Shown in pieces: positions 40,511-50,095 of a stretch of 64,000 nt of DNA. The stretch spans positions 204,015-268,014 of the forward strand of contig JAFARE010000001.1 in NCBI GenBank assembly GCA_019245575.1, written 5' to 3'. The first letter of the stretch is position 1. Every line of letters starts with the position of its first letter. The notes below the pieces were generated by a model, which saw nothing but the letters and a program-made list of their open reading frames with translations, did no database searches and was not told where the DNA came from. Origin of the DNA: Candidatus Dormiibacterota bacterium. GTDB lineage: Bacteria > Chloroflexota > Dormibacteria > Aeolococcales > Aeolococcaceae. The translations under genes and the position numbers were made by a program.

Positions 40511-41421
40511 GGGCGCTCGTCACTGGCGGCGCCGGCTTCATCGGCTCGCACCTGGTCGACGCGCTGCTGCGCGACGGCCACGACGTCGCCGTGGTCGACG
40601 ACCTCTCGCGGGGCCGGCGCGAGCATGTTGACGCAGCAGCGCGCCTCGTCGAGCTCAGCCTTTCCGACCCCGAGCTGGATTCGGTTGTGGGTGAGCACCG
40701 TCCCGACGTGGTGTTCCACCAGGCAGCGCAGATCGACGTGCGCCGTTCCGTGGCCGACCCGGTGGCGGACGCCGAGTGCAACGTCGTGGGGACGGCCAAC
40801 CTTCTGCACGCATGCGCGGCGCACGGTGTGCGCCGCGTAGTGTTCGCGTCCAGCGGCGGCGCCATCTACGGCGACACCGACGACCTGCCCACATCCGAGG
40901 CGCATCCACTCCAGCCCCAGTCGCCCTACGGCACCAGCAAGCTCTGCGCCGAGGCGTACGGAGACACATACCAGCGCATGCGCGGCCTGGAGTTCGTGGC
41001 GCTGCGCTACGCCAACGTCTACGGCCCGCGCCAGGATCCCCACGGCGAAGCGGGCGTGGTCGCGATCTTCGCGCAGCACCTGCTCCGCGGGGAGCGGGCG
41101 GTCATCAACGGTGACGGCCGCCAGACGCGCGACTACGTGTACGTGGACGACGTGGTCGCGGCCAACCTGGCCGCGGTCTCCGCGGCCCCGGCCGGCGCGT
41201 TCAACATCGGCACGGGAGTGGAGACCGACGTCAACACCATCCACGCGCTGCTGGCGCGCATCTGCGGCGCCGAGGCGGAAGCCGAGCACGGTCCGGCGAA
41301 GCCCGGCGAGCAGCGCCGCTCCTGCCTGGACATCGCGCGGGCTCGCGCGTCGCTCGGGTGGTCGCCCGCGGTGGCCCTCGAGGAGGGCTTACGCCGTACT
41401 GCCGGCTACTTCCGGGGCTGA
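40507..41421 (+). CDS. NAD-dependent nucleotide-sugar epimerase (GalE-like)
   Basis: A 304-aa extended SDR. The motifs are ALVTGGAGFIGSHLVDALL (NAD loop), VVFHQAAQIDVRRSV, VFASSGGAIYG, the catalytic SPYGTSKLCAE (YxxxK) and RYANVYGPRQDPHGEAGVV. The pattern fits UDP-glucose 4-epimerases of the short type, but the exact sugar specificity is not determined. The GTG at 40507 overlaps the flippase stop (GTGA); the 606-aa track ORF starts inside the flippase gene. Its last 33 nt overlap the convergent gene. Confidence 0.9.
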   Translation: MRALVTGGAGFIGSHLVDALLRDGHDVAVVDDLSRGRREHVDAAARLVELSLSDPELDSVVGEHRPDVVFHQAAQIDVRRSVADPVADAECNVVGTANLLHACAAHGVRRVVFASSGGAIYGDTDDLPTSEAHPLQPQSPYGTSKLCAEAYGDTYQRMRGLEFVALRYANVYGPRQDPHGEAGVVAIFAQHLLRGERAVINGDGRQTRDYVYVDDVVAANLAAVSAAPAGAFNIGTGVETDVNTIHALLARICGAEAEAEHGPAKPGEQRRSCLDIARARASLGWSPAVALEEGLRRTAGYFRG

Positions 41422-41826
41422 CACCATCAGGCTGGACCTGGCCTCCTCGAGGCAGCGCGCCGCGTGCTGCTGCAGCGCGTCCACGGCGGCGTGCATGCCC
41501 GTGGCTCCCGCGTAGCCGGGGCTCTGGCGCAGCCGCAGCGACCAGCTCAGCTCGTCGACGGCGACGCTGAGCAACGCGTGCGCCGCCGCCGCCGCATCGC
41601 TCAGCGCGTGCGTCTCGACCTGCTGGAGCAGCTGGCCCGCGCCGTCGAGTCGGCGCCGCAGGGCACGGTCAGGCGTCTCATCCGTCGCGGCGAGGGCCGC
41701 GTCAAGGGCGCTGCGCAGCAGCGCGTTCGAGTCGACCGGCCGCGAAGCGATGCTGCCGCCGAGCATTCGATACGCGCCGTACAGCAGCACCACGGCGACG
41801 ATGCCGGCGATCACATAGGGCAGCAT
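41389..41826 (-). CDS. Small single-pass membrane protein of unknown function
   Basis: Not recognised. The 145-aa protein has one N-terminal TM helix (MLPYVIAGIVAVVLLYGAYRM) followed by a helical, Ala/Leu-rich cytoplasmic region without cysteine clusters or motifs. It lies 36 nt after infA on the same strand and could be co-transcribed. It overlaps the 3' end of the convergent epimerase gene by 33 nt. Codon use looks like its neighbours, so I consider it real. Confidence 0.55.
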   Translation of the reverse strand: MLPYVIAGIVAVVLLYGAYRMLGGSIASRPVDSNALLRSALDAALAATDETPDRALRRRLDGAGQLLQQVETHALSDAAAAAHALLSVAVDELSWSLRLRQSPGYAGATGMHAAVDALQQHAARCLEEARSSLMVSAPEVAGSTA

Positions 41827-41862
41827 GCTGATGCTCAGGCCGCAGCGCCGAGCGCTCCGCGG

Positions 41863-42057
41863 CTACTTGTAGCGGAACGTGATGCGGCCCCTGCTGAGGT
41901 CGTACGGACTCAGCTCGACGCGCACCCGGTCGCCGATGAGGATGCGGATGTAGAACTTGCGCATCTTGCCGGACGTGTACGCGAGCACCTCCTGGCCGGT
42001 TTGCAGGCGCACCTTGAACATCGCATTGGGCAGCGGTTCGACGACCGTCGCGTCCAT
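41863..42057 (-). CDS. infA: Translation initiation factor IF-1
   Basis: A single S1/OB-fold domain that occupies the ribosomal A site during initiation. It reads [37 protein letters not shown] and [15 protein letters not shown], unmistakable IF-1. It is 64 aa against the usual 72, short at the N-terminus. AAGGAGGAG at 42067-42075, 9 nt before the ATG at 42057, decides this start; the 233-aa track ORF is wrong. It is isolated from ribosomal protein genes here. The 171-nt gap upstream holds only a small hairpin (42131-42145) and the metH promoter. Confidence 0.95.
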   Translation of the reverse strand: MDATVVEPLPNAMFKVRLQTGQEVLAYTSGKMRKFYIRILIGDRVRVELSPYDLSRGRITFRYK

Positions 42058-42213
42058 CTCGATCGTCTCCTCCTTGACGTCGGTCGCCGTCCCGTCCGTC
42101 GCCGTGTTGGTGCGCCGGTTGGGACTGCGGCGGCGGGTTCCGCCGGGCCGGGGAGGGCGTCGGGCCAAGCTGTTCTCCAGGTTTGCGCGAGACTGCGTGC
42201 TGCCGCCCGAGGG

Positions 42214-42219
42214 TAGCAT
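42214..42219 (+). promoter_or_regulatory. -10 box (TAGCAT) of metH, 9 nt before ATG
   Basis: TAGCAT, nine bases, then the metH ATG at 42229. If used, the leader is 0-3 nt and leaves no room for a cobalamin or SAM riboswitch, consistent with seeing no such motif in the gap. Confidence 0.45.
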
Positions 42220-42228
42220 GGCGGCGAG

Positions 42229-45200
42229 ATGGCCACGGCGAACACTCATCCATTTCTCGACGCCCTGCGCGATCGCGTGCTCGTGTTCGACGGCGCGATG
42301 GGCACGAGTCTCCAAGCCGCAGCGCCGACCATCTCGGACTTCGGCGGCCCTGCGCTGGAGGGCTGGATGGACGGACTCGTGCTGCACGCGCCGCACATCG
42401 TCGAGCAGGTGCACCGCGGCTTCCTCGAAGCCGGATGCGACGCGATCGAGACGTGCTCGTTCCAGGCGTCGAGCCTGCGCCTGAGGGAGTGGGGCCAGGA
42501 GGCGCGCACGCGCGAGCTCAACGAGACCGCCGCGGCACTGGCGCGCCGGCTGTGCGACGAGCACTCGACGCCGCAGCAGCGCCGCTTTGTGGCCGGAAGC
42601 ATCGGACCCACCGGGTTCCTTCCCGCGTCCACCGATCCCACTCTGGGCAACGTCACCTTCGACGCGCTGGTCGCGTCATTCGCCGAGCAGGCGACGGGCC
42701 TCCTGAACGGCGGCGCCGACTGCCTCATCATCGAGACGGCGCAGGACATCCTCGAGGTCAAGGCCTCGGTGTTCGGCGCGCGCGCGGCGATGACCGCCAC
42801 CGGCATCGGCGTCCCCGTCATCGCGTCGGTCAGCCTCGACACCACGGGACGGATGCTGCTCGGCACCGACGTCGCCGCGGTGCTCACCATCCTGGAGTCG
42901 CTGCGCGTCGACGTGGTCGGCCTCAACTGCTCGACCGGCCCGGACTACATGCGCGAGCCGATGCGCTACCTGAGCGAGCACAGCACAGCGCCGCTCTCGT
43001 GCATCCCCAACGCAGGGCTGCCGGTCAACGTCGACGGCCAGGCCTGCTACCTGCTCGAACCCGCCCCGATGGCCGACCAGCTGGCCCGCTTCGTCCACGA
43101 GCAGGGAGTGAGCATCGTCGGGGGATGCTGCGGCAGCACGCCCGGGCACATCCGCGAGCTCGTCTCCCGGGTACGCAGCATCCCGCGCGCCGATCGGCAC
43201 GTCGACACCAGGCCGCGCCTCGCCAGCGCCATGCGCGCATACGACCTGCGCCAGCAACCGGCCCCGCTGTTGATCGGCGAGCGCGTCAACGCTCAGGGGT
43301 CGCGCGCGGTGAAGCGGCTCCTGCTTGCCGATGACTACGACGGCGTGCTCGCGGTGGCGCGCAACCAGGTCGACGGCGGCGCGCACGCCCTCGACGTGTG
43401 CGTCGCGCTGACCGAACGCGCCGACGAGGCCGCGCAGATGCAGACGCTGGTCAAGACGCTGCAGGCGAGCGTCGACACACCGCTGGTGATCGACAGCACC
43501 GATGCCGACGTCATCCGCGCGGCGCTGGAGGCCAACCCCGGCCGGGGCGTCGTCAACAGCGTCAACCTGGAGAACGGACGCGCGCGCTGCGACGCGGTGC
43601 TCCCCCTGGTGCGCGACCACGGCGCGTGCGTCATCGCTCTCACCATCGACGAGGAGGGCATGGCGCGCACCGCGGAGCGGAAGCTGGCGGTGGCGCGCCG
43701 CATCCATGACCTCGCATGCGGCGAATTCGGCCTGGCGCCGGAGCAGCTGCTCTTCGACGCGCTCACGTTCACGCTGGCGACCGGAGAGCAGGAATGGGCC
43801 GCCTCCGCGCACGAGACGATCGAGGGCATCCGCGCCATCAAGCACTCGCTAACGGGAGTGCTCACGGTGCTCGGCGTGTCCAATGTCTCATTCGGGCTGC
43901 CCCCGAAGGCCCGGCCGGTGCTCAACAGCGTCTTCCTGCACCACTGCGTGGAGGCCGGACTCGACGCCGCCATCATCAACCCGGCCCACATCACGCCGTA
44001 CGCGGAGATCGAGCCGCAGGCGCGCCGTCTCGCGGAAGACCTGATACACAACCGCTCGCCCGACGCGCTCACGGCGCTCATCGCGCACTTCGAAGGGGGC
44101 GGGGACACCGCAGCGGTGAACACCGACGCGGTCGATCGCTACGCAGGCATGACGCCGGCTGAGCGCATCCACGCGCAGATCCTGCAGCGCCACAAGGAGG
44201 GCATCGAGGAGCAGATCGACCTCGCGCTGCAGGAGCGTGACCCGGTCGCGGTGCTCAACCAGGTGCTGCTGCCGGCGATGAAGGACGTGGGCGACCGCTT
44301 CGGCGCCGGTGAGCTGATCCTCCCGTTCGTGCTGCAGAGCGCCGAGGTGATGAAGCGAGCGGTGGCGCACCTGGAGCAGTACCTCGAGAAGCGCGAGGGC
44401 TACACCAAGGGCAAGGTTGTGCTCGCCACCGTGTACGGCGACGTCCACGACATCGGCAAGAACCTGGTCAACACGATTCTCAGCAACAACGGCTACACGG
44501 TGTTCGATCTGGGCAAGCAGGTGCCGCTCACGACGATCATCGACAAGGCGCAGGAGGTCGACGCGGACGCCATCGGCCTGTCGGCGCTGCTGGTCAGCAC
44601 CAGCCGGCAGATGCCGCTCTGCGTCAAGGAGCTCGACGAGCGCGGGCTGACGTACCCGCTCATCATCGGCGGCGCCGCGATCAATCGCGGCTTCGGCCGG
44701 CGCATCCTCTTCCTCGACGCGGACCGCATGTACCAGCCGGGCGTCTTCTACTGCAAGGACGCGTTCGAGGGGCTCTCCACGGTGGACCAGCTGCTCGACG
44801 CGACGCGGCGCGAGGACCTGGTGCACCGGCTGCGAGAGGAGGCGCTGGCCCACCGCGACCGCGAGCGCGACAAGCAGGAGCGGCGCGCCGCGACGGTGGC
44901 GTCCAACGGTGCGGCGCCGGCGCGGAGCACCACGCGCACCGACGCGCCAATTCCCGACGTCCCCTTTTGGGGCGCCCGCGCGTTGCGCGACATCCCCATC
45001 TGGGAGGTGCACCGCTTCATCGACCGCAACTCGCTGTTCAAGATGAGCTGGCAGTTCCGCGGCGTGCGCGACCCCGAGGTGTGGCAGCGCCTGCTCGCCG
45101 AGGAGCTGGAGCCGCGCCTGCAGCGCTCGATGGACGAGGCGGAGCGCGAGGGCTGGCTGCAGCTGCAGGCCGTGTACGGGTACTGGCCCGCTCTCGCGGA

Positions 45201-45783
45201 CGGTGACGCCGTCGTGGTGTACGACCCGGACGACATCGACCGTGAGCTGGGGCGCTTCAACTTCCCGCGCCAGGGCGCGCAGAACCGTCTCTGCCTGGCC
45301 GACTACGTGCGCCCCGTGGAGCTCGCCGCAGACGGCGAGCGCGACGTCGTCGCGCTGCAGGTCGTCACCACCGGGCCGCGCGCGTCGGAGCGGTCCAACG
45401 CGCTGCAGGCGGCCGGCGAGTACGACGACATGCTGCGTGTGCACGGGTTTGCGACACAGATGGCAGAGGCCACCGCGGAGTACGTGCACCAGCAGATCCG
45501 CCGCGAGCTGCGCCTGGGCGAGGACCAGGGGCGCCGCTACTCATGGGGCTACCCTGCGTGCCCGGACCTCGAGGACCATCAGGTGCTCTTCCGCATCGTG
45601 CCCGCGGACGACATCGGCGTGACCCTGACGTCGGGCCACCAGCTCGTGCCCGAACAGTCGACCGCCGCCATCGTCATGCACCATCCCGAAGCACGGTATT
45701 TCGCCGTATACGGCGCATCCGACGCCGCAGATGACGCCGCGCCGGGCGCGCCGGAGCCGGCGTTGTCAGCGCAGAACGACTAG
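42229..45783 (+). CDS. metH: Cobalamin-dependent methionine synthase (MetH)
   Basis: Methylates homocysteine using 5-methyl-THF via methylcobalamin. At 1184 aa it is full length with all modules. The homocysteine domain (about 1-310) has zinc Cys motifs GLNCSTGP and [14 protein letters not shown]. The pterin domain (about 325-600) contains [19 protein letters not shown]. The B12 domain has the His ligand (about H740) in [10 protein letters not shown]. The C-terminal reactivation domain (about 890-1184) includes [17 protein letters not shown] and [15 protein letters not shown]. The organism therefore uses or imports cobalamin. The gene stands alone. Confidence 0.97.
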   Translation: MATANTHPFLDALRDRVLVFDGAMGTSLQAAAPTISDFGGPALEGWMDGLVLHAPHIVEQVHRGFLEAGCDAIETCSFQASSLRLREWGQEARTRELNETAAALARRLCDEHSTPQQRRFVAGSIGPTGFLPASTDPTLGNVTFDALVASFAEQATGLLNGGADCLIIETAQDILEVKASVFGARAAMTATGIGVPVIASVSLDTTGRMLLGTDVAAVLTILESLRVDVVGLNCSTGPDYMREPMRYLSEHSTAPLSCIPNAGLPVNVDGQACYLLEPAPMADQLARFVHEQGVSIVGGCCGSTPGHIRELVSRVRSIPRADRHVDTRPRLASAMRAYDLRQQPAPLLIGERVNAQGSRAVKRLLLADDYDGVLAVARNQVDGGAHALDVCVALTERADEAAQMQTLVKTLQASVDTPLVIDSTDADVIRAALEANPGRGVVNSVNLENGRARCDAVLPLVRDHGACVIALTIDEEGMARTAERKLAVARRIHDLACGEFGLAPEQLLFDALTFTLATGEQEWAASAHETIEGIRAIKHSLTGVLTVLGVSNVSFGLPPKARPVLNSVFLHHCVEAGLDAAIINPAHITPYAEIEPQARRLAEDLIHNRSPDALTALIAHFEGGGDTAAVNTDAVDRYAGMTPAERIHAQILQRHKEGIEEQIDLALQERDPVAVLNQVLLPAMKDVGDRFGAGELILPFVLQSAEVMKRAVAHLEQYLEKREGYTKGKVVLATVYGDVHDIGKNLVNTILSNNGYTVFDLGKQVPLTTIIDKAQEVDADAIGLSALLVSTSRQMPLCVKELDERGLTYPLIIGGAAINRGFGRRILFLDADRMYQPGVFYCKDAFEGLSTVDQLLDATRREDLVHRLREEALAHRDRERDKQERRAATVASNGAAPARSTTRTDAPIPDVPFWGARALRDIPIWEVHRFIDRNSLFKMSWQFRGVRDPEVWQRLLAEELEPRLQRSMDEAEREGWLQLQAVYGYWPALADGDAVVVYDPDDIDRELGRFNFPRQGAQNRLCLADYVRPVELAADGERDVVALQVVTTGPRASERSNALQAAGEYDDMLRVHGFATQMAEATAEYVHQQIRRELRLGEDQGRRYSWGYPACPDLEDHQVLFRIVPADDIGVTLTSGHQLVPEQSTAAIVMHHPEARYFAVYGASDAADDAAPGAPEPALSAQND

Positions 45784-45853
45784 CCTTCAGCGCCCTGCAG
45801 CCGGCGCGGAGCGACTGAACTCAGCTTCTGTCGGCTGCGGGACGCGTGGATAC

Positions 45854-45989
45854 GAGAGGGCTGCGGCACCATCTTCGCGGCGAGTTCTCGAGGCCGGAGG
45901 GCGAGCGCGAGAATGCCGAAGGCTAGCTTGCGCGCGAGCCCGGAGGCCGAGAGGTGTTTGAGCAAGCGAAGGTGGTGCCCGGCCCTCTC
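45854..45989. repeat. Intergenic element bounded by a 24-25 nt near-perfect inverted repeat
   Basis: The arm at 45854-45878 (GAGAGGGCTGCGGCACCATC then TTCGC) pairs with 45966-45989 apart from one wobble pair and a small internal loop. The 87-nt interior has smaller repeats, including GGAGGGCGAGCGCGAG against GCGCGAGCCCGGAGG. The element takes up most of the 239-nt gap between the convergent metH and four-Cys genes. It could act as a bidirectional terminator, or be a dispersed palindromic (MITE/REP-like) repeat or a structured RNA. The longest ORFs inside (60-99 codons) look like noise. Confidence 0.6.
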
Positions 45990-46022
45990 TGACCAGGTTG
46001 TCCGTCACCGAGCAGCGAAGCG

Positions 46023-46316
46023 TCAGTCCTCGTAGCGACGGATGCGCGCGTCCTCTGCCCCGTGCTCGCTCTGATAGAGCTTGCACGTCTCCGGTTCACC
46101 GATGCACGGCGGCAGCGGATGGCGTCCGGTGAAACGGTGCGTGCGACGGTCGACGTGACAGTCCGCCTTGTAGCGGGTCAGCATGCCGAACGGTCCCGCG
46201 CGCTCCTTCAGGATCTGCTCGAGGTAGGGGCAGCGGCGGTGGCGGACCGGCGCTGCGGCGCGGGCCGGCGAGCGTTGCCGGTCACGTCGCGGCGGGGGTG
46301 GCGGCTCCGCTCGCAT
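46023..46316 (-). CDS. Small four-cysteine protein of unknown function
   Basis: A 97-aa protein with a basic, Pro/Arg-rich N-terminus. A compact domain follows with Cys in RRCPYLEQ, KADCHVD, PPCIGEP and ETCKLYQ. Four spaced cysteines in about 50 residues suggest a zinc or iron-sulfur site. No named family is recognised. It lies 31 nt downstream of a CheY-like regulator on the same strand. The start (ATG 46316) is plausible but not fixed; the Cys domain is the reliable part. Confidence 0.5.
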   Translation of the reverse strand: MRAEPPPPPRRDRQRSPARAAAPVRHRRCPYLEQILKERAGPFGMLTRYKADCHVDRRTHRFTGRHPLPPCIGEPETCKLYQSEHGAEDARIRRYED

Positions 46317-46347
46317 GCTCGTTCAACGTGACCGCGATGACGCCCGC

Positions 46348-46713
46348 TCAGGAGGCGAGCATCGACTGGATGCGCGAGGCGAGCTCCTTGATCTTGAAGG
46401 GCTTGGCCAGCGTCTGCACGTTGCCGTAGGCCTCGAGCTTCGGCGCCGTCGAGGCGTTGACCAGCGCGCTGACCACCAGCACCTTGGGCCCGTTGCCGTG
46501 GTCGGCGCGAATCTTCTCCAGCACCTGCGTGCCGCTCAGGTCGCCCGGGAGCATGAGGTCGAGGAGCACGAGGTCAGGCTGGAATTCTTTGAACACCGTG
46601 AGGCCTTCGTCCCCACTCTTGGCCACCTTCACCTCGTAGCCCTCCATGGTGCAGAGGAGCGACTCGATGTCGGCGAGCGCGTAATAGTCCTCGATGATCA
46701 GGACCTTCTTCAT
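46348..46713 (-). CDS. Stand-alone CheY-like response regulator receiver protein
   Basis: A 121-aa single receiver domain. The acidic pair is Glu8-Asp9 (VLIIEDYYALADIESLL), the phospho-acceptor is Asp52 in LVLLDLMLPG, the switch Ser lies in VLVVSALV, and the conserved Lys in TLAKPFKIKELASRI. No output domain is attached. No cognate kinase is adjacent. TATGCT (minus strand, 46753-46758) could be its -10, giving a leader of about 30 nt. Confidence 0.92.
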   Translation of the reverse strand: MKKVLIIEDYYALADIESLLCTMEGYEVKVAKSGDEGLTVFKEFQPDLVLLDLMLPGDLSGTQVLEKIRADHGNGPKVLVVSALVNASTAPKLEAYGNVQTLAKPFKIKELASRIQSMLAS

Positions 46714-46822
46714 CTCTTCACTCGCTCAACCATGTGTGCCCGGCGACCGGTGAGCATAGCACGGGCCCGCGAGACGCCTTTTCGCCGGCGCAAGCCGTGC
46801 GCGACGCCGTCGTCGCCGTCGC

Positions 46823-47989
46823 TCAGAGCCTCCGGTCGATGACGGTGGCGGTCCCCAGACCGCCCCCGCAGCACATCGTCTGCAGACCGTATCGAGCATC
46901 ACGCCGCTCCAGCTCGTGCAGCAGCGTGGTCATCAGCCGGGCGCCGCTCGCGCCCAGTGGATGGCCGAGCGCGATGGCGCCACCGTTGACATTGACCCGA
47001 TCCATGTCCGGGTGGTGCTCCTGCTCCCACGCCAGCACCACGGGGGCGAATGCCTCGTTCACCTCGAAGAGGTCGATGTCCGCGATGCGCAGACCGGTGC
47101 GCTGCAGCACGCGCGCTGTGGCCGGGATCGGCCCCGTCAGCATGGTCACCGGGTCGACGCCGACGACCGCCTGCGCGACGATGCGCGCGCGGGCCTTCAT
47201 GCCCAGCTCGGCGGCGCGCTCCGCGGACATCAGCAGCACGGCTGCGGCGCCGTCAGTGATCTGCGACGAGTTGCCCGCGTGCAGGATGCCGTCGGGACGG
47301 AACGACGGCTGCAGCTGCGCGAGCACGTCGACGGTCGTGTCTGGCCGGATGCCCTGGTCCTGGCTGACGACGTGGCCGTCGCCGTTGGCGCCGACCACCA
47401 CGGGCGCGATCTCGCGGTCGAAGTAACCCTGTGTCTGCGCAGCGGCCGCGCGCCGCTGCGACTCGACGGCGAACGAGTCGGCGTCGCCGCGGCTGATGTG
47501 CCATTGCTCCGCGATCATCTCCGCGGCCAGTCCCTGCGGCACGAGGTTGTACTGCTCGAGCAGCTCCGGAGGAAACGGTGTGCCCGGGCCCTGCAGCACC
47601 GTGCTGCCCATGGGCACGCGGCTCATGCTCTCGACTCCCGTCGCGATGGTGATGTCGCACGTGCCCGACTGGATGAGGTTCGCTGCGAAGTGAATCGCCT
47701 GCTGCGACGAGCCGCACTGACGGTCCACGGTCGTCGCCGGCACCTCGACGGGGAATCCGGCCGCGAGCGCCGCCTGCCGCGCGACGTTGACGCTCTGCTC
47801 ACCCGTCTGGCTCACGCAGCCCATCACGATGTCGTCCACCAGCGCCGGGTCCAGACCGGCGCGGCTGGTCACCTCGTTGAGCACGTGCGCCGCCAGCAGC
47901 ACCGGGTGCACATCGCGCAGGTCGCCGTTCTTCTGTGAACCGCGTCCCAGCGGTGTGCGAACGGCTTCGACGATGACCACGTCTGTCAT
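46823..47989 (-). CDS. Thiolase family protein (acetyl-CoA C-acyltransferase)
   Basis: Condenses or cleaves acyl-CoAs. The 388-aa protein has the acyl-enzyme Cys92 in VDRQCGSSQQAIHFA, NVNGGAIALGHPLGASGARL and the C-terminal general-base loop MCCGGGLGTA. Both biosynthetic and degradative thiolases look like this; long-chain beta-oxidation is suggested by the RQCGSS motif but not proved. The ATG at 47989 has GGGAG about 10 nt upstream; the track start is 45 codons too long. Confidence 0.93.
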   Translation of the reverse strand: MTDVVIVEAVRTPLGRGSQKNGDLRDVHPVLLAAHVLNEVTSRAGLDPALVDDIVMGCVSQTGEQSVNVARQAALAAGFPVEVPATTVDRQCGSSQQAIHFAANLIQSGTCDITIATGVESMSRVPMGSTVLQGPGTPFPPELLEQYNLVPQGLAAEMIAEQWHISRGDADSFAVESQRRAAAAQTQGYFDREIAPVVVGANGDGHVVSQDQGIRPDTTVDVLAQLQPSFRPDGILHAGNSSQITDGAAAVLLMSAERAAELGMKARARIVAQAVVGVDPVTMLTGPIPATARVLQRTGLRIADIDLFEVNEAFAPVVLAWEQEHHPDMDRVNVNGGAIALGHPLGASGARLMTTLLHELERRDARYGLQTMCCGGGLGTATVIDRRL

Positions 47990-48045
47990 ATTGCCGGTCT
48001 CCCTCGATCCGCCCGAAGCGTAACAGGAAGGCTCTGAGCGGCCGC

Positions 48046-48762
48046 TCAGGATCCCGCGCGCACGAACTCGGCGAAGAGGCGCCGAGACCACTCCATGCGG
48101 GTGTACAGGTCCTCGGGATGGCACTGCAGCGCGACGAGGAAGCCACGCGCCGGATCCTCGAGCGCCTCGACCACGCCGTCGGGCGAGCGCCCCGTCACGG
48201 TGAGCGGCGGCGCCACCGCGTGCACTCCCTGGTGGTGGCGGCTGTTGACCATAACTGTCTCAGCGCGCGTGATGTCGTGCAGGCGCGACCCCGGCTCCAC
48301 GCGCATCTCGTGCAGGATCTCGTGGTCACGCCCGCTGTTCTTGTGCTGCAGCGTGCCCTCGACCTGCACATTCAGGTCCTGCCACAGCGTGCCGCCCAGT
48401 GCGACATTCAGCACCTGGAGGCCGCGGCAGATGGCCAGCAAGGGCTTGCCGTCGTCGAGCGCCCAGTGGACCAGCTGCGTCTCCACGGAATCCAGCTCGG
48501 GCGCGGCGTCGACGTTGCAGTCGGCACGCTCGTCCTCCCCGTACAGCGCGGGCTGCACGTCGGGGCCTCCCGCGACACAGACCGCGTCGCAGCGTTCGTA
48601 GAGAACCCGCATCGCGTCGGGCTGTCCTCCCAGCGGCAGCGACATCACCGCGGCGCCCGCTCCTTCCAGCGCGTCGTAGTACGCGCGGTTGCGCATGAGC
48701 ACCGGCGGCAATTCGCCGTCCTCGTATGGGCGCAAGGTGATGCCGACGACGGGTGTTGCCAC
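48046..48762 (-). CDS. PuuD-like class I glutamine amidotransferase (peptidase C26)
   Basis: A 238-aa hydrolase of the gamma-glutamyl-GABA hydrolase type. Landmarks are VGITLRPYEDGELPPVLMRN at the start, VCVAGGPDVQPALYGE, the nucleophile loop LLAICRGLQVLNVALGG, VNSRHHQGVHAV, and the triad His/Glu in VALQCHPEDL. Substrate prediction (gamma-Glu-GABA or another gamma-glutamyl compound) is inference. The GTG at 48762 lies 1 nt from the tldE stop, so it is coupled to the tldD-tldE pair. A perfect palindrome CTGAGCGGCCGCTCAG straddles its stop. Confidence 0.85.
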   Translation of the reverse strand: MATPVVGITLRPYEDGELPPVLMRNRAYYDALEGAGAAVMSLPLGGQPDAMRVLYERCDAVCVAGGPDVQPALYGEDERADCNVDAAPELDSVETQLVHWALDDGKPLLAICRGLQVLNVALGGTLWQDLNVQVEGTLQHKNSGRDHEILHEMRVEPGSRLHDITRAETVMVNSRHHQGVHAVAPPLTVTGRSPDGVVEALEDPARGFLVALQCHPEDLYTRMEWSRRLFAEFVRAGS

Positions 48763-48763
48763 G

Positions 48764-50095
48764 CTATGAGGTGAAGCTGAAGTGGCCCAGGTGCACCCAC
48801 GGGCACAGCACGCCGCTCTCACCCTCCTCCAGCTCGAGGATGCGATCTCGTGAGATGCCGCGCACGTCCGACAGCGCATCGACGATGCTCTGGGTGAAAC
48901 GCAGGTCGCGCACGGGCCGTCCCAGCTTCCCGTTCTCGATGAGAAACGCGCCGTCACGCGTCATGCCGGTGATGATGGTGTGCAGGGGGTGCACGTCGCG
49001 CACATACCAGAACCGCGTCACGTAGAGCCCGCGCTTCACGGAGCCGATCAGGTCCTCCACGGTGCGGTCGCCGGCATCCATGCGCATGTGCAGCGCGAGC
49101 GGCCCCCACGTGTTCGGCTGCGGCAGCGAGTGGCCTGTGGAACGGACGCCGTCCCGCCGGGCGGTCGGCGTGTCGTATACGACGCCGGCGCACACACCCC
49201 GCTCGATGAGCGGGACGACCGCGCTGGACACCCCCTCGGCGTCGAAGGGATGGGGGAACAGCGCCGCGTCCTTGCAGTCGTCGACGATCGTCACCGAGTC
49301 GCTCATCAGCTTCTCGCCGAGACGCATGAACGAGCGGTGCTCCTGCACGGCGAGCGCGCTGAAGCCGACCCAGGAGAGATGCCCGAGCAGGTCGGACACC
49401 GCGTATGGAGACGCCACCACCTCGTACGTGCCGGGGTCGATCGGTTGCGCGTCCTGGTTGCGCATGCACGTGTCCACCGCCTCGTGCGCCAGCGCGTCGA
49501 TGTCGACCGCGTCCACGTCGGGCGAGTGCCGTGCCGCGTAGCCCGATCCCTTGTCGCCGCGCACCACGGTCACCATGCTCGCCTGCGTCGACGTGGCTTC
49601 GCGGCGGACGCCCTTGGTGTTGTGCACCGCGGTGGTCGACGTCTGCGTGCTCATGGCGCCGTACGCCAGCAGCCCGTGCGCGGCGGCATGCCGCGTCAGC
49701 CGGGCGACGAGCTCCGCGCGCACCTCCGGCGACGCGGCATCGGTGGCGGCGCTGTAGGCGACAGGGGAGTCGGAGCCGCCGTCGGGCTCCGGCAGCGGCG
49801 TCACGTCGGCGGGCGCGGACCAGTGGCGCGCCTGCTCGGCGGCATGCGCGACGCGCCGCACCGCATCGTCACCGCGGCCGCCGCCCTCGGCGACGCCGAC
49901 CCGGTTGTCGCCGAGCACGCGCGCGCGCAGACGGAGCGACGTCTCGGCCACGCTCTGGTGGATCACGTTGCCGGCGAAGCGCGTCAGCTCGAGGCGCGTC
50001 GCGTACGCGATCGCCTCGCCCTCCGGCGCGGTGATCACCTCGAGCAGCGAGGCCGCGGCTGCCGCGGCGACACCGCCGTCAGCGAGCACGCTCAT
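48764..50095 (-). CDS. tldE: TldE/PmbA-type metalloprotease subunit
   Basis: The 443-aa partner of TldD in the heterodimeric protease that trims peptides, including RiPP precursors and microcin B17 in E. coli. TldE contributes no metal site and none is seen. Family features are TSTTAVHNTKGVRREATSTQ, SPYAVSDLLGHLSWVGFSAL and the C-terminal RFTQSIVDALSDVRGISRDR. The ATG at 50095 overlaps the tldD stop (ATGA). The TldD/TldE pairing in one operon supports the assignment. Confidence 0.88.
   Translation of the reverse strand: MSVLADGGVAAAAAASLLEVITAPEGEAIAYATRLELTRFAGNVIHQSVAETSLRLRARVLGDNRVGVAEGGGRGDDAVRRVAHAAEQARHWSAPADVTPLPEPDGGSDSPVAYSAATDAASPEVRAELVARLTRHAAAHGLLAYGAMSTQTSTTAVHNTKGVRREATSTQASMVTVVRGDKGSGYAARHSPDVDAVDIDALAHEAVDTCMRNQDAQPIDPGTYEVVASPYAVSDLLGHLSWVGFSALAVQEHRSFMRLGEKLMSDSVTIVDDCKDAALFPHPFDAEGVSSAVVPLIERGVCAGVVYDTPTARRDGVRSTGHSLPQPNTWGPLALHMRMDAGDRTVEDLIGSVKRGLYVTRFWYVRDVHPLHTIITGMTRDGAFLIENGKLGRPVRDLRFTQSIVDALSDVRGISRDRILELEEGESGVLCPWVHLGHFSFTS

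Noticed and set aside
42058-42228. Cobalamin or SAM riboswitch before metH
   Set aside because: No B12-box-like or SAM-riboswitch pattern is visible, and the likely -10 leaves almost no leader.
43888-45489. 533-aa minus-strand ORF opposite metH
   Set aside because: Shadow of the MetH coding frame with no recognisable domain.
45969-45982. AAGGTGGTGCCCGG resembles the T-box (TGGNACC) core
   Set aside because: The conserved ACC is GCC, no specifier stem or terminator alternative is seen, and no aminoacyl-tRNA or amino-acid gene lies downstream on that strand.
48034-48049. Perfect 16-bp palindrome CTGAGCGGCCGCTCAG as a terminator or operator
   Set aside because: It straddles the amidotransferase stop and would form only a 6-bp stem with a GGCC loop; no T-run follows. 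Likely chance in GC-rich sequence.
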